Part shown: positions 1 through 10,820 of the stretch, piece after piece
How positions within the stretch are numbered: the first letter of the stretch is position 1
Layout of the letters: the number at the start of each line of letters is the position of its first letter
Assembly: GCA_949751835.1 (NCBI GenBank)
Contig: CATKHK010000085.1
Location: 62,001-126,000, forward strand
Reading direction: 5' to 3'
DNA length: 64,000 bases
Source: Blepharisma japonicum
Lineage: Eukaryota > Ciliophora > Heterotrichea > Heterotrichida > Blepharismidae
Position numbers and translations under genes: made by a program
Notes under the pieces: model-generated
Told to the model about the DNA's origin: nothing
The model's input: the letters and a program-made list of their open reading frames with translations, nothing else
Database searches by the model: none

Positions 1-566
1 GGCGAATTTGCTATAATTTCATGATTTTTATCCATATTTAAAACAGCTGTAATTTTATCTTGGGTACTGAAATTTAAGTCTTCAGTGAGCTCAGCAATTT
101 TTTTGGGGAAATCTTCTTCTCGTTTTACTCATTTTTTTACTGTCTTTTTTATATCTTCAAGCTTTCCAGGGGTTTCTATTAAAAAATTCATTAATTCATA
201 ATAAATAGCCATTAATTTTTTACTTTTTCTGTTAAGTTTTGGGGTATCAACTAATACATAAGGATTTTCAAAAGTAAAAGTTAAATGAATTTCATTTAAT
301 TTTCCTGCACAATTTGCTGATAAAACTACCAAAATCATCCTAAAAATTTCTTGCAAATCTAAATTAATTTCTCAATGACTTTCAGCTCCTAATTCTCGAA
401 TTAAGTTAGTGATATTTCCATCAAAATTTGCTTTAAGTTTATTGGTTTTTGAAACTGGTTTTTCTAATTCTTTATAGATATCGTCAAGTTCTTTTATCCC
501 TGTAAAAAGCAAAATATTTCCATGAATCGGGCTAGGGATTTTTGACTTACTTTTTATTATTCCCAT
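1..566 (-). CDS. Unrecognised protein, C-terminal part beyond the window
   Basis: The frame starts at the ATG at 564-566, with an in-frame TAG upstream and no ATG between. It runs open to base 1, so about 188 residues are visible and the C-terminus lies outside the window. It is continuous only if two TGA codons (372-374 and 129-131) are read as Trp. The visible protein is mostly alpha-helical in composition, with a hydrophobic helix around residues 70-85 and Lys/Glu-rich stretches after it. There is no signal peptide or clear TM segment. I do not recognise a family. It is divergent from the NEK kinase gene that starts at 1001. Confidence 0.6.
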
Positions 567-1000
567 TTTACGAAACTTTGGTATTATCTATATTAATTGG
601 AGATTAATAATAGTCAAGTTACAATAAAATATGGCCTTAAAGTACTAATACTCTGATATAATTGTTTTCTTGGTCAGAATTTTGCTTAAATTAGACATTT
701 ATATTAAGCAGCGCTTATAAAATAAGATAAGGTGCGCAATTTGTTCCAATTAAAGCCTGATCAAATAAAATAATTCTCATAAATGTAATTCATGAAAATT
801 TAATGCCAAAGCCATTAAGCCTTGTACAAGAAAAATATGAAATTTTAATGCTAATAAAGAGATGATTTATATATAATAAAAATTAAAAATAATATTCAAA
901 GATATCTATCAAAGATTCCAACTATCATTTTGGAATACTTAAAATAATTAATACTGAAAAACAGAACTATATAAATTTCATAATTTTCAAAATATTTAAA
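567..1000. other. Divergent intergenic region, no gene seen
   Basis: This is AT-rich sequence between the divergent unknown gene and the kinase gene. Stops occur in all frames at short spacing, and I see no tRNA or repeat structure. It presumably carries both promoters, but I cannot point to a specific element. Confidence 0.6.
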
Positions 1001-3028
1001 ATGGATAAATACGAGGTTATTGGGAAAATTGGTAAAGGATCATTCGGCGAAGTATCAAAAATCATCAGAAAATCTGACCGAAAAGAGCTCGTATGAAAAG
1101 AAATCAATTATGGAGGAATGTCTGAAAAGGAAAAATCTCAGCTAGTAGCTGAGGTAAATATTTTGCGGGAGTTAAGACATCCAAATATCGTCCGATATTA
1201 TGATAGAATAGTCGACAAAAAGAATGCAAAAATTTATATTGTAATGGAATTCTGTGCTGGAGGAGACTTAGGAAGCTTAATAAAGAAAAAGCAAAAAACT
1301 CGAGAAAATTTCAATGAGGACACTATATGAAAAATTATTATTCAATTATGTTTAGCATTAATGTCATGCCATAAAAGAGAAAAAGGAAAAATATTACATA
1401 GAGATATAAAGCCTGGAAATATATTTTTAGATGAAAATTTTAATGTGAAATTAGGAGACTTTGGGCTTAGCAGAATGATGAACGAAGACTCAATTTATGC
1501 TTACACTCATGTAGGAACTCCTTATTATATGTCTCCAGAACAGTTTTCTGATGGGAAGTATAACGAAAAATCTGACATATGGTCAACTGGCTGCTTGCTA
1601 TTTGAAATTTGTGCATTGACCCCGCCTTTTCATGCAAGAACCCAAGCAGAGTTGGCACTAAAAGTAAAAGAAGGTTTAAAAGAAAGAATTCCTAAGCAGT
1701 ACTCAAGTGACCTTCAGCTGCTAGTAAACGCTATGATGACAGTTGACTACAACAGGCGCCCAAGCATAGAAGAAATCCTAAGAAATCCTTTTATTTCTTT
1801 AAGAATCAAAGAAAATCAAATAAAAGAATTAAATTCGAAAATCAAAAAAGACGAAGAAAAATTAAAAGAAAGAGAAAATAAAGCAAGAAATAATCGAGAA
1901 TTATTAAAAAAAAGAGAAGAAGAAATAAGGATAAGGGAAATAAAAATGCTGGAAGATATGAAAAATAGAGAAAAAAAGGAAGAAAAAAGAGAAGAAAAAA
2001 AGGAAGAAAAAATCAGGACTTTTGATGATATTCTTGCTGAAGGGCTAGAAAGAATTAAAAAATGTGACGAAATTTTGAAGAAAAAAGAGAAAAGCAGTGA
2101 GGAAAATTTGTGTAAAGAAATTAAGCTGTTTGAAAAAAGGGAAGAGGAGGAAAAATGTGAAGGAAGAGAGATTAATTTTAATAAGCCTGCTACTCCTGAA
2201 TATTACAGAAGAGAGTCGCCTACTTATAATATCGGGAATAGAGAAAGAAAAGACTCTCCAACTTTAATTCATAAAGAGCCTGCTCCACAGCAGAAAATTA
2301 CTGAGCCTAGCAGGGTTTCTCCAAACCCAAGAGAAATTTATAATAAACCTGAGCCAAGTCGTGTTTCTCCAAATCCAAGAGAAATTTATAACAAGCCTGA
2401 GCCAAGCCGTATCTCTCCTCATCCACGAGAAATAGTAAATAATAAGCCTGAGCCTCGAATTTCTCCTGCCCCAAGAGAAATATACAATAATAAGCCCACA
2501 ACACCTGAATACTATCGAAGAGAATCTCCAATCTATAACAATTGAACCAAAGAAAGACGCAATTCCCCAGTTTACAACAATAAAGATTTCCAACGAAAAG
2601 AGTCCCCTACTTATCGCCCTAAAACCCAAGAAGCCAATAAAAGAGAATCCCCTACATATAGGCCTAAAACTCAAGAATTCGCCAAAAAAGACCATCCAAA
2701 ACCATATGAAAAAGACAAATGGAATTCTCCATCACATAGGCCAAAAACTCAGGAAAATAATAGAAGGATTTCTCCTTCACATAAAGAAATAGACCGCCCT
2801 AGAACGCATTATGGGGCTCATGACTATACAAGGTACAAGACAAATAATATAGAAAATCATCATGACAGGAAAAAATCTCCAGACCCTTATGATTATAAAA
2901 AATCTCCAAAAAAAGCTTATAAATATGGACCAAATGAGCAAGCCCTGCGGCAAGCAGCACGGCCTCCTCTTAGGCAGATTTCTCCATATGATCGTCCTCC
3001 TAAAACTGGCTACAACATATATAGATAA
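1001..3028 (+). CDS. NEK-family Ser/Thr protein kinase with SP-repeat tail
   Basis: The protein is 675 aa, from ATG 1001 to TAA 3026. The kinase domain spans about residues 4-265. It has a glycine loop GKGSFGEV (11-18), catalytic Lys33, HRDIKPGN with Asp135, DFG Asp153, and the GTPYYMSPE activation-segment end typical of NEK kinases. The residue before Lys33 is Trp encoded by TGA (1094-1096), and further TGA Trp codons occur at 1328 and 2543. After the kinase comes a Lys/Glu coiled coil (about 265-400). A Pro/Ser-rich tail follows with four 16-17-residue repeats of the type EPSRVSPNPREIYNK (about 2302-2496), then scattered YRPKTQE units. NEKs act in ciliary and centrosomal cycles, which fits a ciliate. 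The SP sites could be targets of proline-directed kinases (inference). It converges on the UTP18 gene with 19 bp between the stops. Confidence 0.93.
2302..2498 (+). repeat. In-gene tandem repeat of SP-containing 16-17-mers
   Basis: Four consecutive units encode EPSRVSPNPREIYNK-like peptides in the kinase tail. The first two are almost identical and the last two have drifted, with an extra Asn and HP or AP in place of NP. Each unit keeps one SerPro. Confidence 0.8.
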
Positions 3029-3047
3029 TAAATTAATAAAAAACTTT

Positions 3048-4247
3048 TTAATTCGCATAATGGTTAAGCCTATATAATAGCGCCACTCCTTCGTCATTTC
3101 CAACACTCATTAACTCACTATTTGAACTAAATGCTAAAGACATCGGATATTTTATATGATCCCTAATGCCTGGCCAATTAGAAAACACCGTTTGGCTTGG
3201 GACATGCAAAAGTTTTACAGCATCTCTTTTCCATCTGGAATACATAGCCAAAATTTCTGCATTATGGTTAAAGGTGACACCATCTATAGCAGTTGTTAAA
3301 TTCATGACTGATTTTATAGGTGGAGGGCTTGGCAATGAAAAATCGTCATTTTTTGTGTTATAAAGATTAACTACACCATTTGTAGACCCAGTTGCTAAAT
3401 AATCTCCACAAGTTGATATGCAAGTGATTTTAGTGGAGCCTTCGTCGCAGAATCTTCTGATGCATCTTCTCATTGAGATGTCCCATAAATAGATTTCGCC
3501 TTCATCTCCACCAGTTAAAAGGGTATTTTCGTCTAAAAATGATAATGCGTGTCCATCCTGGTTCATTTTGAACTCAAATAATAACTTATTTGAGCTTGTT
3601 GATATAAACATCACTTTTCCATTAACCCCTAAAAACACCACAAATCTATTATCAGGCGAAACAGCCATTTTCCCCAGCTGCTCTTTTTCGTAGCCAATTA
3701 TATGTGAAATTCTATGCAGTCGTTCAGTTGGAGCATCATATTCATAAAAATAAGGCCTGGAGCCTGATAAATAAATAGATGTATCACAAAAATGAGCTGA
3801 AGAAATAGGCAAATCCTTCATGTAAACCACAGCTTGTAAAGGATTATCAACACCATCTACGTTAAAAATCCTTAATCTTTTGTCTTTTCCAGCTGATAAA
3901 AGGGTAGTTCCTTGGAATTCCAATGCATTTATGCAAGATTTGGAGTAATTTTGGGCATTTGCATGAGGAAGTTGCGAAATATCGAGGATTGTAGGGAGCA
4001 AGTGAGGGGTTTTGTTAGATAAAATTGGTTTGGCTGTCTTTAGAAGCTTAGAAATGGCTGAGGAGTCCGAAGCTGTGGAAGACAGTCATGAGGTATGATG
4101 CATTTGAGAATAAAGGTCTCTGAGTTTTTGTGTGTATTCTGTACCTGTGAGCTCTTGCTGGTCTTTGGAAAGCTTCTTTAAGCGGTTTTCGCTGGTGGTA
4201 TCAATGTGAATGTTTTGGTCATCTATATCTTTCCATGCAGGCTCCAT
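3048..4247 (-). CDS. UTP18: UTP18-like U3 snoRNP / SSU processome WD40 protein
   Basis: The protein is 399 aa. The ATG is at 4245-4247, the stop is TAA at 3048-3050, and one TGA (4086-4088) is read as Trp. UTP18 is a beta-propeller subunit of the small-subunit processome (UTP-B) that acts on pre-18S rRNA in the nucleolus. Family signs are an N-terminal helix ending in a YTQKLRDLY-like stretch, WD-type blades (GKDKRLRIFNVDG, GGDEGEIYLWDI, STNGVVNLYN), and the characteristic C-terminal blade. That blade has a DAVKLLHVPSQTVFSNWP motif followed by YPMSLAFS and GNDEGVALLYRLNHY. The N-terminal extension is shorter than in animal UTP18. Only 33 bp separates its start from the stop of the upstream TPR gene, and 19 bp separates it from the convergent kinase gene. 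Confidence 0.9.
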
Positions 4248-4280
4248 TATGAATAAAAATTATCAATTAGCTATTTATAA

Positions 4281-5786
4281 TTAAAGTTGTTCATCTAAAT
4301 CAAATGATGGGATATATTTTTGCTTCCAAGTGTCTGCTTTATTTTCTTCAGGAACAGCCATGGTAACTGAATACTTAGCTCCTTGTTTCTCTGTTGTAAA
4401 AGTCATAAATTTCCTTGAAGCACTTCCTGGTCTTGAATTTTTTATTGACGCGTACTCGATTTCGCTTTCTCTGAGACTTTCGTCTAAATGATGGATTTTC
4501 AATTTTCCTCCATCAATATATAGTAAATTCATTAATTCTTCCATATATCCCCGAAGTTCTTCTTTTTCTATAAGTAATGGAGTTTTTCTTATATTCATCC
4601 TTAATAAATCATTTAAATCTGCATAAGATACTGAAATTCTATATATTGGGAATTTCGTCTTCGGTACAACCAAAATTTTTACACTTTCCTGCTCTTCTTT
4701 ATCTAAAATGATAACTTTATGCCTCTCATTAAGAAGAACTCTATAAGATTGTGCTAAAACAACAATTTCTCGTGATTGCTTATCGTTTGATAGCTCAACC
4801 TGTGCTAAACTTGCATAGCTCGGGACATTTAATGGAGACCCCAATACTTGTTTATTTGGTCTTAAATTTTCTTGCCTCTCATTTCCAAATTCAGCTGTTC
4901 CTAAGTTTTTATAACTAGGAATATTTGATAATGCATCAAAATCTTGCCTATTTTTAATAAAAGGCTCTTTGTTTTTCGGAAAATTCAGTAAATCGTCTTC
5001 GTAATTTTTTTGGAAATTTTCGTATTTTTCGGCTAAATTTGTGGTTAAAGGGTCATTTTCGCCTAAAATATCGCGACTTGTTTCGTAGGCTTTTTGTAAT
5101 AAAATCTTTGACTCTTTGATTCTGTTCATGAATTCGAGCTCTTCAGCATAAACTTTATAAGCTGTTGCTAAGAATTTAGCGACTTCTTCAGGGTTTCGTT
5201 CTTCTTCTTCGTCTGCTTTTTCAAGCAAAACTACCGATTCTTCAGAATACATCAAGGCTTCTTCATGTCTATTTAATTTGCTTAGTACTGAGCATATATT
5301 AAGATAAGTGGTCGCTATTTCAAAATCTCCTAATTCTGCTTGTTTTTCGATTTGCATCGCTTTTTCTAAAAACTCAAAAGCAGTCACTAATTTATCTCTG
5401 CTTTTAAAATAGCATCCCAAATTATTATACGTCAAACTTCTTAATTTTGCAACAGATTGTGAATGAAAAGAATTTTCAGGAAGCATTGCAATTTTTTTTG
5501 ATAAAATCAATCCTAGCTTTTCTGCTTTTATAAATAGCTGATAAGCTAGCTTGTAAGATTCCATTCGGTTTTCTTGAGAAAACTCTACCCCAAAATTATT
5601 TAAATTGGTTATCAGTACTTTGATGGTTTCATAATCTTCTTTTGTAAACGGGATCGGATTATCTGGAGAAGGCTCACTTTTTTTTCTGATGAATTTTTTA
5701 AGGAAAATTTCAGTTCTTTTTTGTGTTTCTTCAAGAGCCCGATTTGAGTACTGTGACGATTTTTGAGAATGGTTTTGCCTATTCAT
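4281..5786 (-). CDS. TPR-repeat protein, function unknown
   Basis: The protein is 501 aa, from ATG 5784-5786 to TAA 4281-4283, with no internal TGA. An amphipathic helical region of tetratricopeptide type spans roughly residues 45-260. It has clear units around YNNLGCYFKSRDKLVTAFEFLEKA and YLNICSVLSKLNRHEEALMYSEES and a third near YKVYAEELEFMNRIKESKILLQKA. A low-complexity linker (about 270-340) and a C-terminal globular-looking part (about 345-500) follow, which I do not recognise. TPR arrays bind partner peptides, so an adaptor or scaffold role is likely but the partner cannot be inferred. There is no signal peptide or TM segment, so it is probably cytosolic. Confidence 0.85.
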   Translation of the reverse strand: MNRQNHSQKSSQYSNRALEETQKRTEIFLKKFIRKKSEPSPDNPIPFTKEDYETIKVLITNLNNFGVEFSQENRMESYKLAYQLFIKAEKLGLILSKKIAMLPENSFHSQSVAKLRSLTYNNLGCYFKSRDKLVTAFEFLEKAMQIEKQAELGDFEIATTYLNICSVLSKLNRHEEALMYSEESVVLLEKADEEEERNPEEVAKFLATAYKVYAEELEFMNRIKESKILLQKAYETSRDILGENDPLTTNLAEKYENFQKNYEDDLLNFPKNKEPFIKNRQDFDALSNIPSYKNLGTAEFGNERQENLRPNKQVLGSPLNVPSYASLAQVELSNDKQSREIVVLAQSYRVLLNERHKVIILDKEEQESVKILVVPKTKFPIYRISVSYADLNDLLRMNIRKTPLLIEKEELRGYMEELMNLLYIDGGKLKIHHLDESLRESEIEYASIKNSRPGSASRKFMTFTTEKQGAKYSVTMAVPEENKADTWKQKYIPSFDLDEQL

Positions 5787-5842
5787 TTTTAATTTTTTAC
5801 AATGCTAATTTCTAGGATTTTTAACCAATTTAATTAAGCTTA

Positions 5843-6970
5843 TTAATCTTCTTTCAGCTCAATATTTTCTACTCCTTTAGCAAGCTCTTCTTCTTCCTTT
5901 TCTTCCTCTTCTTCTTCTTCTTCCTCGTCTTCTTCTTCTTCTCCTTCACTTTTAAGGGCAATTGATACTTCTCTTTCAAAGTCAAAATCTGCTAGTCTTT
6001 TTTTGGCTTTGCTTGGGAATTCATTTCCTTTAATTTCAACTAATTCGAGCTCAGCTCTCATTTGTAGCAATTCTACAAGTTCGTCGATTATGGCTGGATT
6101 TTCGAGCTCATCGTAGTTTAAGTAAAGCTGCCTTAGATGAGGGTTGCTGTTTTTAAGGGCTGTGATAATTCTTCTGGCTCCTGCGTCGCCAAGTAAACAG
6201 TCTCCTATATTTAGGACCGAGATGTAGTTTAAGGATTCCAAACATTGAGCAAGAGCTGTGTATGCAGCTTCGTCTTTAAGGTTATTGTCATTAATTTCTA
6301 TCACTTGCATGTTAGGGTTGTTGGATAGAGCGCCAAATAAGGCGACCATGCCTGCAGCTTTAATTCCGTTTTGTGGAACGCTGATTTTTCTTAAACTTCC
6401 CATAGCAGCGAAAGCTTCAGCTAATACTGAAATGCCAGGATTCTCCAACCTATCTCTCCCAGCACTGAATACTTCAAGTTTCAAGTTTTCACATCTTCTA
6501 AGTGACTCAGCAATTATCGCTGCACTTTCTGGGCCAAGCCCATCATTATTTACATGCAGCTCTTTCAAAGAAGCCGCTTTTTCAAGAAGTTCGCTAAAAG
6601 CTCTAACGCCATCAGGTCCAAAGGCATTATCACTTACATCTAAGACTTCCAGCCCTTTACAATTAAGTAAAGCTGTCCCTAAAGCTCTCATTGATACTGT
6701 TACTTCTTCCCTTTGTCTTCCCACAAATAAATCACTAAGATTTGCGACTTGTAGATTAACACACTGTTGAACGGCTTCACTTATAGCATTACATGCCTCT
6801 ACACCATAAGAATTCTGCGATAAAGTGATTTCAGTAACAATATCTTTATGTTCAAGAAGTTCTGTGTAGACTGACTTGATTTCTTCATAAGAGTCAATAC
6901 GCTTGCCAGTTTCGTGAACTTTGAATACACGTAAACTTTCATTCTCTTCATGCGAAAAGAGTCCACCCAT
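5843..6970 (-). CDS. RANGAP1: Ran GTPase-activating protein (RanGAP/RNA1-like)
   Basis: The protein is 375 aa with ribonuclease-inhibitor-type leucine-rich repeats from about residue 40 to 335. RanGAP stimulates GTP hydrolysis by Ran and keeps cytosolic Ran in the GDP form. The catalytic arginine motif is present as LFVGRQREEV with Arg85, matching the conserved GR of RanGAPs. Repeats with the DNAFGPDGVRAF pattern follow, and the protein ends in the expected acidic tail, an uninterrupted Glu/Asp run around residues 338-360. The C-terminal SUMO/Nup358 domain of animal RanGAP1 is absent, as in fungi. The N-terminus MGGLFS fits an N-myristoylation consensus (Gly2, Ser6), which is unusual for this family. 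There are no TGA codons in frame. Confidence 0.92.
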   Translation of the reverse strand: MGGLFSHEENESLRVFKVHETGKRIDSYEEIKSVYTELLEHKDIVTEITLSQNSYGVEACNAISEAVQQCVNLQVANLSDLFVGRQREEVTVSMRALGTALLNCKGLEVLDVSDNAFGPDGVRAFSELLEKAASLKELHVNNDGLGPESAAIIAESLRRCENLKLEVFSAGRDRLENPGISVLAEAFAAMGSLRKISVPQNGIKAAGMVALFGALSNNPNMQVIEINDNNLKDEAAYTALAQCLESLNYISVLNIGDCLLGDAGARRIITALKNSNPHLRQLYLNYDELENPAIIDELVELLQMRAELELVEIKGNEFPSKAKKRLADFDFEREVSIALKSEGEEEEDEEEEEEEEEKEEEELAKGVENIELKED

Positions 6971-7089
6971 TTTTATTTATAAGAGAATAGGAAAATATAG
7001 GAAATCTGATATCTTTTAATTGAAAATTAGGAAAATTATGGTGGAAATTAATACGTTGATAATTATTAATAGAAAATCAAAAATTTGTA

Positions 7090-8850
7090 CTAAAATAAAG
7101 GAGGTAAATCCATTTCAGATTTTACATTTGAGGGAGTCTCACTGAATAGAAAAGTTTGCTTTTTCGAGTGTTTTGGAAGTATCAGCATAGGGAAATATTG
7201 CTCAGGAGTATCATCGCCTTTTGGGCTTCTTCTAAATGAAGAATTTAATGCTCTTGAACTGTTGTTTAATAATTTATCTGCCTCAGGTGGGATTGAATTT
7301 GATAATCAGTTAAGTAGAGAGGAGACGCTTCGATATAAATCTGCTCGTTGTCGGTTTTTTACAGCTGCGGAGTCAGCTGACTTTAGCATTGTTTTTACAA
7401 TATTTAAATGCAGCATTACATGCATTTCTAGTTGCTTGTGTAAGGTTTCTATCGTTTGTGTAGCCAAATTTAGATCTTCCCGCCGAGCAGAGGTATCTAT
7501 TAATGACAAAATGTCAGATTTATTAGCTTTGGCACTTATCTGCTCTCTGATATCGCCTAGAGAGTTATAAATTGCCATAAAATTCTTATAATCTTTATTG
7601 AAAACCTTATACGCCGATTTAAAATCATGGATTTTCTTTTCAACAATTTCTAAAGAATTTAGATGATTTTCAGATTTTACCTCTAATACATCAACTCTAT
7701 TTAACACCTCTTGCTTATGATTCACAAATTCAGCTACTTTTAGAAAAGACGGATGAATCGCTTTGATACTATCAATATCATCTTTTGAAGCTTTTTCCAA
7801 TAAAAGTTCATCATATCGTTCTAAAACTAAATCAAACGCTTTTATTTGAGAAACAAAAATATTTATTTTTTCATCAAAAAAATCAAGTTTCGGGTACACA
7901 TCAGCCTTAAAGCTGTCTGTGGCTTTTATATCAGTTTTTTCGTTGACAAAGCCCATAACAATATCAATTTCATGGTTCCATGGCTTAGATTGGAAGGTTT
8001 TATTTAATTTCGAAATTTCATGCCTAAAGGCTGCTGTAATTTTTTCTTGTTTTTCTTTATTATAATCTATCAGCCCAATTGTGTCTTTTATTTCTCCTCT
8101 TACTTTTCCGACTTCTTCAAAGAAAACTTCTGCTTTTAAATAATTTTGTATTTGATGGCTGACTTTTGAGGTGATTCCTTGCTCCATCTCAAAAACCATA
8201 TCTTTTGAGGCATATGCTGACATTTGATAATTTAAAATTTCAATTTGTCGGTTTAAACTGTTTACTTGTTCAGCTGTTGGGCAAATTTTAACTTTTTCTT
8301 CTAATTCATTAAGCTCTGCGAGTGGCGCTTTGGTGCTAACTTTTTCGGCTAAACTGTTAAGTTCTCTATAAGGTGCTTTCATAATTAAATCTTCTTTGAT
8401 TTCTGCTATAATTTGATCATCATTTGACAAGCGTTCATTTATAACTACCTTTTCGCTATTCAGCAATGCAAGATTGTCTTGCAGCTCATAAAATTTATCA
8501 AGTGTGTGGTCTTTAAACATTGTTAAATCTTCTTTTAAATGTCTGATTTCCTCTCCAGGCTCTAACAATTTACTTGCAACTTCTCGCAAAATATCCGCTT
8601 TAATTTCTCTAGCCAGCACATTTAAATAGGTAAAAGGGCTTCTCTCAAAGAGTGATTTCCTTTGTAAAAGTCCTTTGAAATCCTTAATTATTGGTAAAAT
8701 ATCAAGCACATTTTCCCTCATCAAAAAATGCTCTTTTCGTATTTCTTCCAAAGTATTTCTAATTTCTATAATCTTCTCATTCATCTCCTCTGCATCATTT
8801 TCTTTATTTATTCCTGCATTTTGGCTATCTGCTCCTCCTTGATTCTCCAT
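7090..8850 (-). CDS. Coiled-coil protein, function unknown
   Basis: The protein is 586 aa, from ATG 8848-8850 to TAG 7090-7092. The frame passes through a TGA at 7306-7308 read as Trp, which adds a 72-residue tail ending in FSETPSNVKSEMDLPPLF. Residues about 20-500 are almost entirely heptad-like and rich in Glu, Lys, Leu and Ile, with few helix breakers, so the protein is a long rod. The tail is Ser/Pro-rich and disordered-looking. Such rods are common among ciliate basal-body and cortical proteins, but nothing here fixes the role. It shares a 23-bp divergent intergenic gap with the gene starting at 8874. Confidence 0.82.
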
Positions 8851-8873
8851 TTATATAAAATTCATAAATCAAA

Positions 8874-9320
8874 ATGAATGAAAGCCAGTTAAAAAGCATC
8901 CCAACACTGGTATTAGGAGACTTGCCACCTAGAGAACGTGAACATTACTTTAAGTTTTTAGTTGAAAATGAGGTCCAATTTGTGGAAGACGAGCATGGGT
9001 ATTTTGTTGCAGTTATAAGAGTGATAAATCCCAAACGTAATGATTATTTAGTTAATTCGACAACCACAAAAAAACCTAAAGGCGACAAACAGAGGCTATT
9101 TCAAAGCACTTTTTCTTATCAGCAAAAGGTAGTTTCTAATGAAAGCCCTAAAGAAGAGCCATCAAGCCAGAGAAGCAAAAGCGTAAAACGTAAATAGAAA
9201 ACACCTGACAGGAAAAGAAATATTAGCCCGTTTAAACCAGATTTTTCGCCAAATCAGATGAAAGGGATTTCCGATTTTCTTGATCAAGATATGTCGCAAA
9301 GCTTTGTAGGTTTTATATAG
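8874..9320 (+). CDS. Small basic protein, two exons with a 15-nt intron
   Basis: Exon 1 is 8874-9182 and exon 2 is 9198-9320, giving 143 aa. Without splicing the frame ends at TAG 9195-9197. That TAG is the 3' end of a 15-nt GTAAAACGTAAATAG intron (9183-9197), and removing it yields SKSKTPDRKRNISPFKP and a further open stretch to TAG 9318. The N-terminal 60 residues look folded (LKSIPTLVLGDLPPRERE, then a strand-rich part). The rest is basic and Ser/Pro-rich. I do not recognise the family. It is followed after 18 bp by another gene carrying the same SKTPDR motif, which hints at related localisation or phosphorylation. Confidence 0.75.
9183..9197 (+). other. 15-nt intron
   Basis: GTAAAACGTAAATAG has GT-AG ends and A at position 10. 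Its TAG would otherwise stop the reading frame, and the downstream sequence stays in frame after removal. Confidence 0.8.
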
Positions 9321-9338
9321 AAAAATAATGGCGAGAGC

Positions 9339-10820
9339 ATGGATACAAAAAGATCGGTTAACTCTAAGACACCAGATAGGCAGAGAGAAGACCCTATGAA
9401 AGTATTCTTAAAAAATACAAAATTCCAGAATATGGTAAATTTATTAAAATTACAATCAGGAGCTCATTTAAGGCCAAAAATATTATCAATTGGAAATTTA
9501 ATTCGGGCTATTGAAGAAATTTATAACGCAAAATATAGGCAAGATACTGCAATTATTGAAGAAGAGTTGGTGAGAAAAGCATCAAATAAGCAGCCTGTAC
9601 CATTTCCTGAGTTTGTAGCTGATTATTTGACTGATAAATATAAAAACCGCAGAATGATTGAACAAAATACTATCGATTTATGTCAGTCATTAGAAACCTA
9701 TGAAAAAGATTATGTAGAAATCAGAATCTTTTCCAATTTTTTGACATCATTTTTGGACAGTGATGATTTAATTTTCTTTTTATTTGTAAGAAACTCCATC
9801 CAAAAAACTTTAGGCTTGCAATTTGCGCCTAAATTCCCAGGCCAAAGGGTTACAGAAGACACAAGATCAATATTTTTAAACATGAAACAGTGTATAAAAG
9901 TCACAAATGTAGTTTTCGCTGACGAAGAATCTTTACAAAAAACTTTTATAAGTCAGGTCGACAAAGCTATGCAAAATTCTGATAATTTAGAATCTCTTAT
10001 AAATGTAGCTTCCTTTATGGATCTATTTTTAGAGATTTATCATGAAGTCCAGCCAACCCGCCATATGATGAATTCTAACCTTTCTCCATTCCACTCAGAC
10101 GATTCTCCTAAACACCAAGAAGATACATTTGCTGAAAGCATGATTCATCATGAAAATGAATTTGAAGGAGAAAGCGAAATACTTAAAAGTCTTGATTTCA
10201 GTAGCATGCTAAAAAGTGTATATTCTGCTCCTAAAGATACACCTCCATTATTATCAGAAAGAATGATGAAAAGTAGTGATTTTTTTGAAAGAAAATCAAA
10301 TGAAAATTCTGAGCCAAAATTACCAGAAATACCAGTTAGGGTTGCACAGAGACCTGCTGAGCCTGTAATAAAAATAGCTGAGCCAGTAAGAAAAGGCAGC
10401 ACTCCTCGCCAATCTCCTCAGGATGATTTAAAAAAGTCTTGCATTGATTATTCAGATTCCAAATTGGTTGACCAATTTGTTTTACTTATCCTTAAATCTC
10501 TTACTGATGTCCCACGACCTGTAATAACAGAAATCCGCCCACAAGTAGTTTCATATCTTTCTTCAAAAATGACAGGCTTAATAGAAGCCCTTTTTAGCTT
10601 CGACAAGCGAAGATGGCTAGAACTTCTGGAAACTGACAATAAAGAGTCATTAAAACATGTAGAAGTTCTACAAAAACAAGTGAGGCAGCTGCAAAGGACA
10701 ATGGCTTCAGAAGAAGATATTGATAGCATATGCCGAACTATTTTGCAGACTCCTGAATTGAAAAAACTTATAGGTTCTCATATTACCAATTTATCTCAAC
10801 AATATGCTAATAAGTGATAA
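9339..10820 (+). CDS. Conserved-looking helical protein, possibly cytoskeletal
   Basis: The protein is 493 aa. The final codons are AAG TGA TAA, so TGA (10815-10817) is Trp and TAA (10818-10820) is the stop. Residues about 20-200 form an alpha-helical domain containing PFPEFVADYLTDKYKNRRMIEQ and an aromatic-rich stretch around LTSFLDSDDLIFFLFVRNS. This resembles a recurrent pattern in ciliate and flagellate axonemal proteins in which a short helix-rich segment ends in YGLK-like motifs (weak recollection, not proof). A disordered Ser/Pro-rich middle (about 240-365) and a C-terminal helical part with a coiled coil (about 425-460) follow. There is no TM segment or signal peptide. Confidence 0.75.

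Noticed and set aside
2264-2695. Open frame on the minus strand opposite the kinase tail
   Set aside because: It is the antisense shadow of the SP-rich repeats. It has a skewed Phe/Trp/Arg composition and overlaps a well-supported coding region.
6258-6770. 170-codon plus-strand frame opposite RanGAP
   Set aside because: It is the antisense of leucine-rich repeats. The RanGAP frame has family motifs and this one has none.
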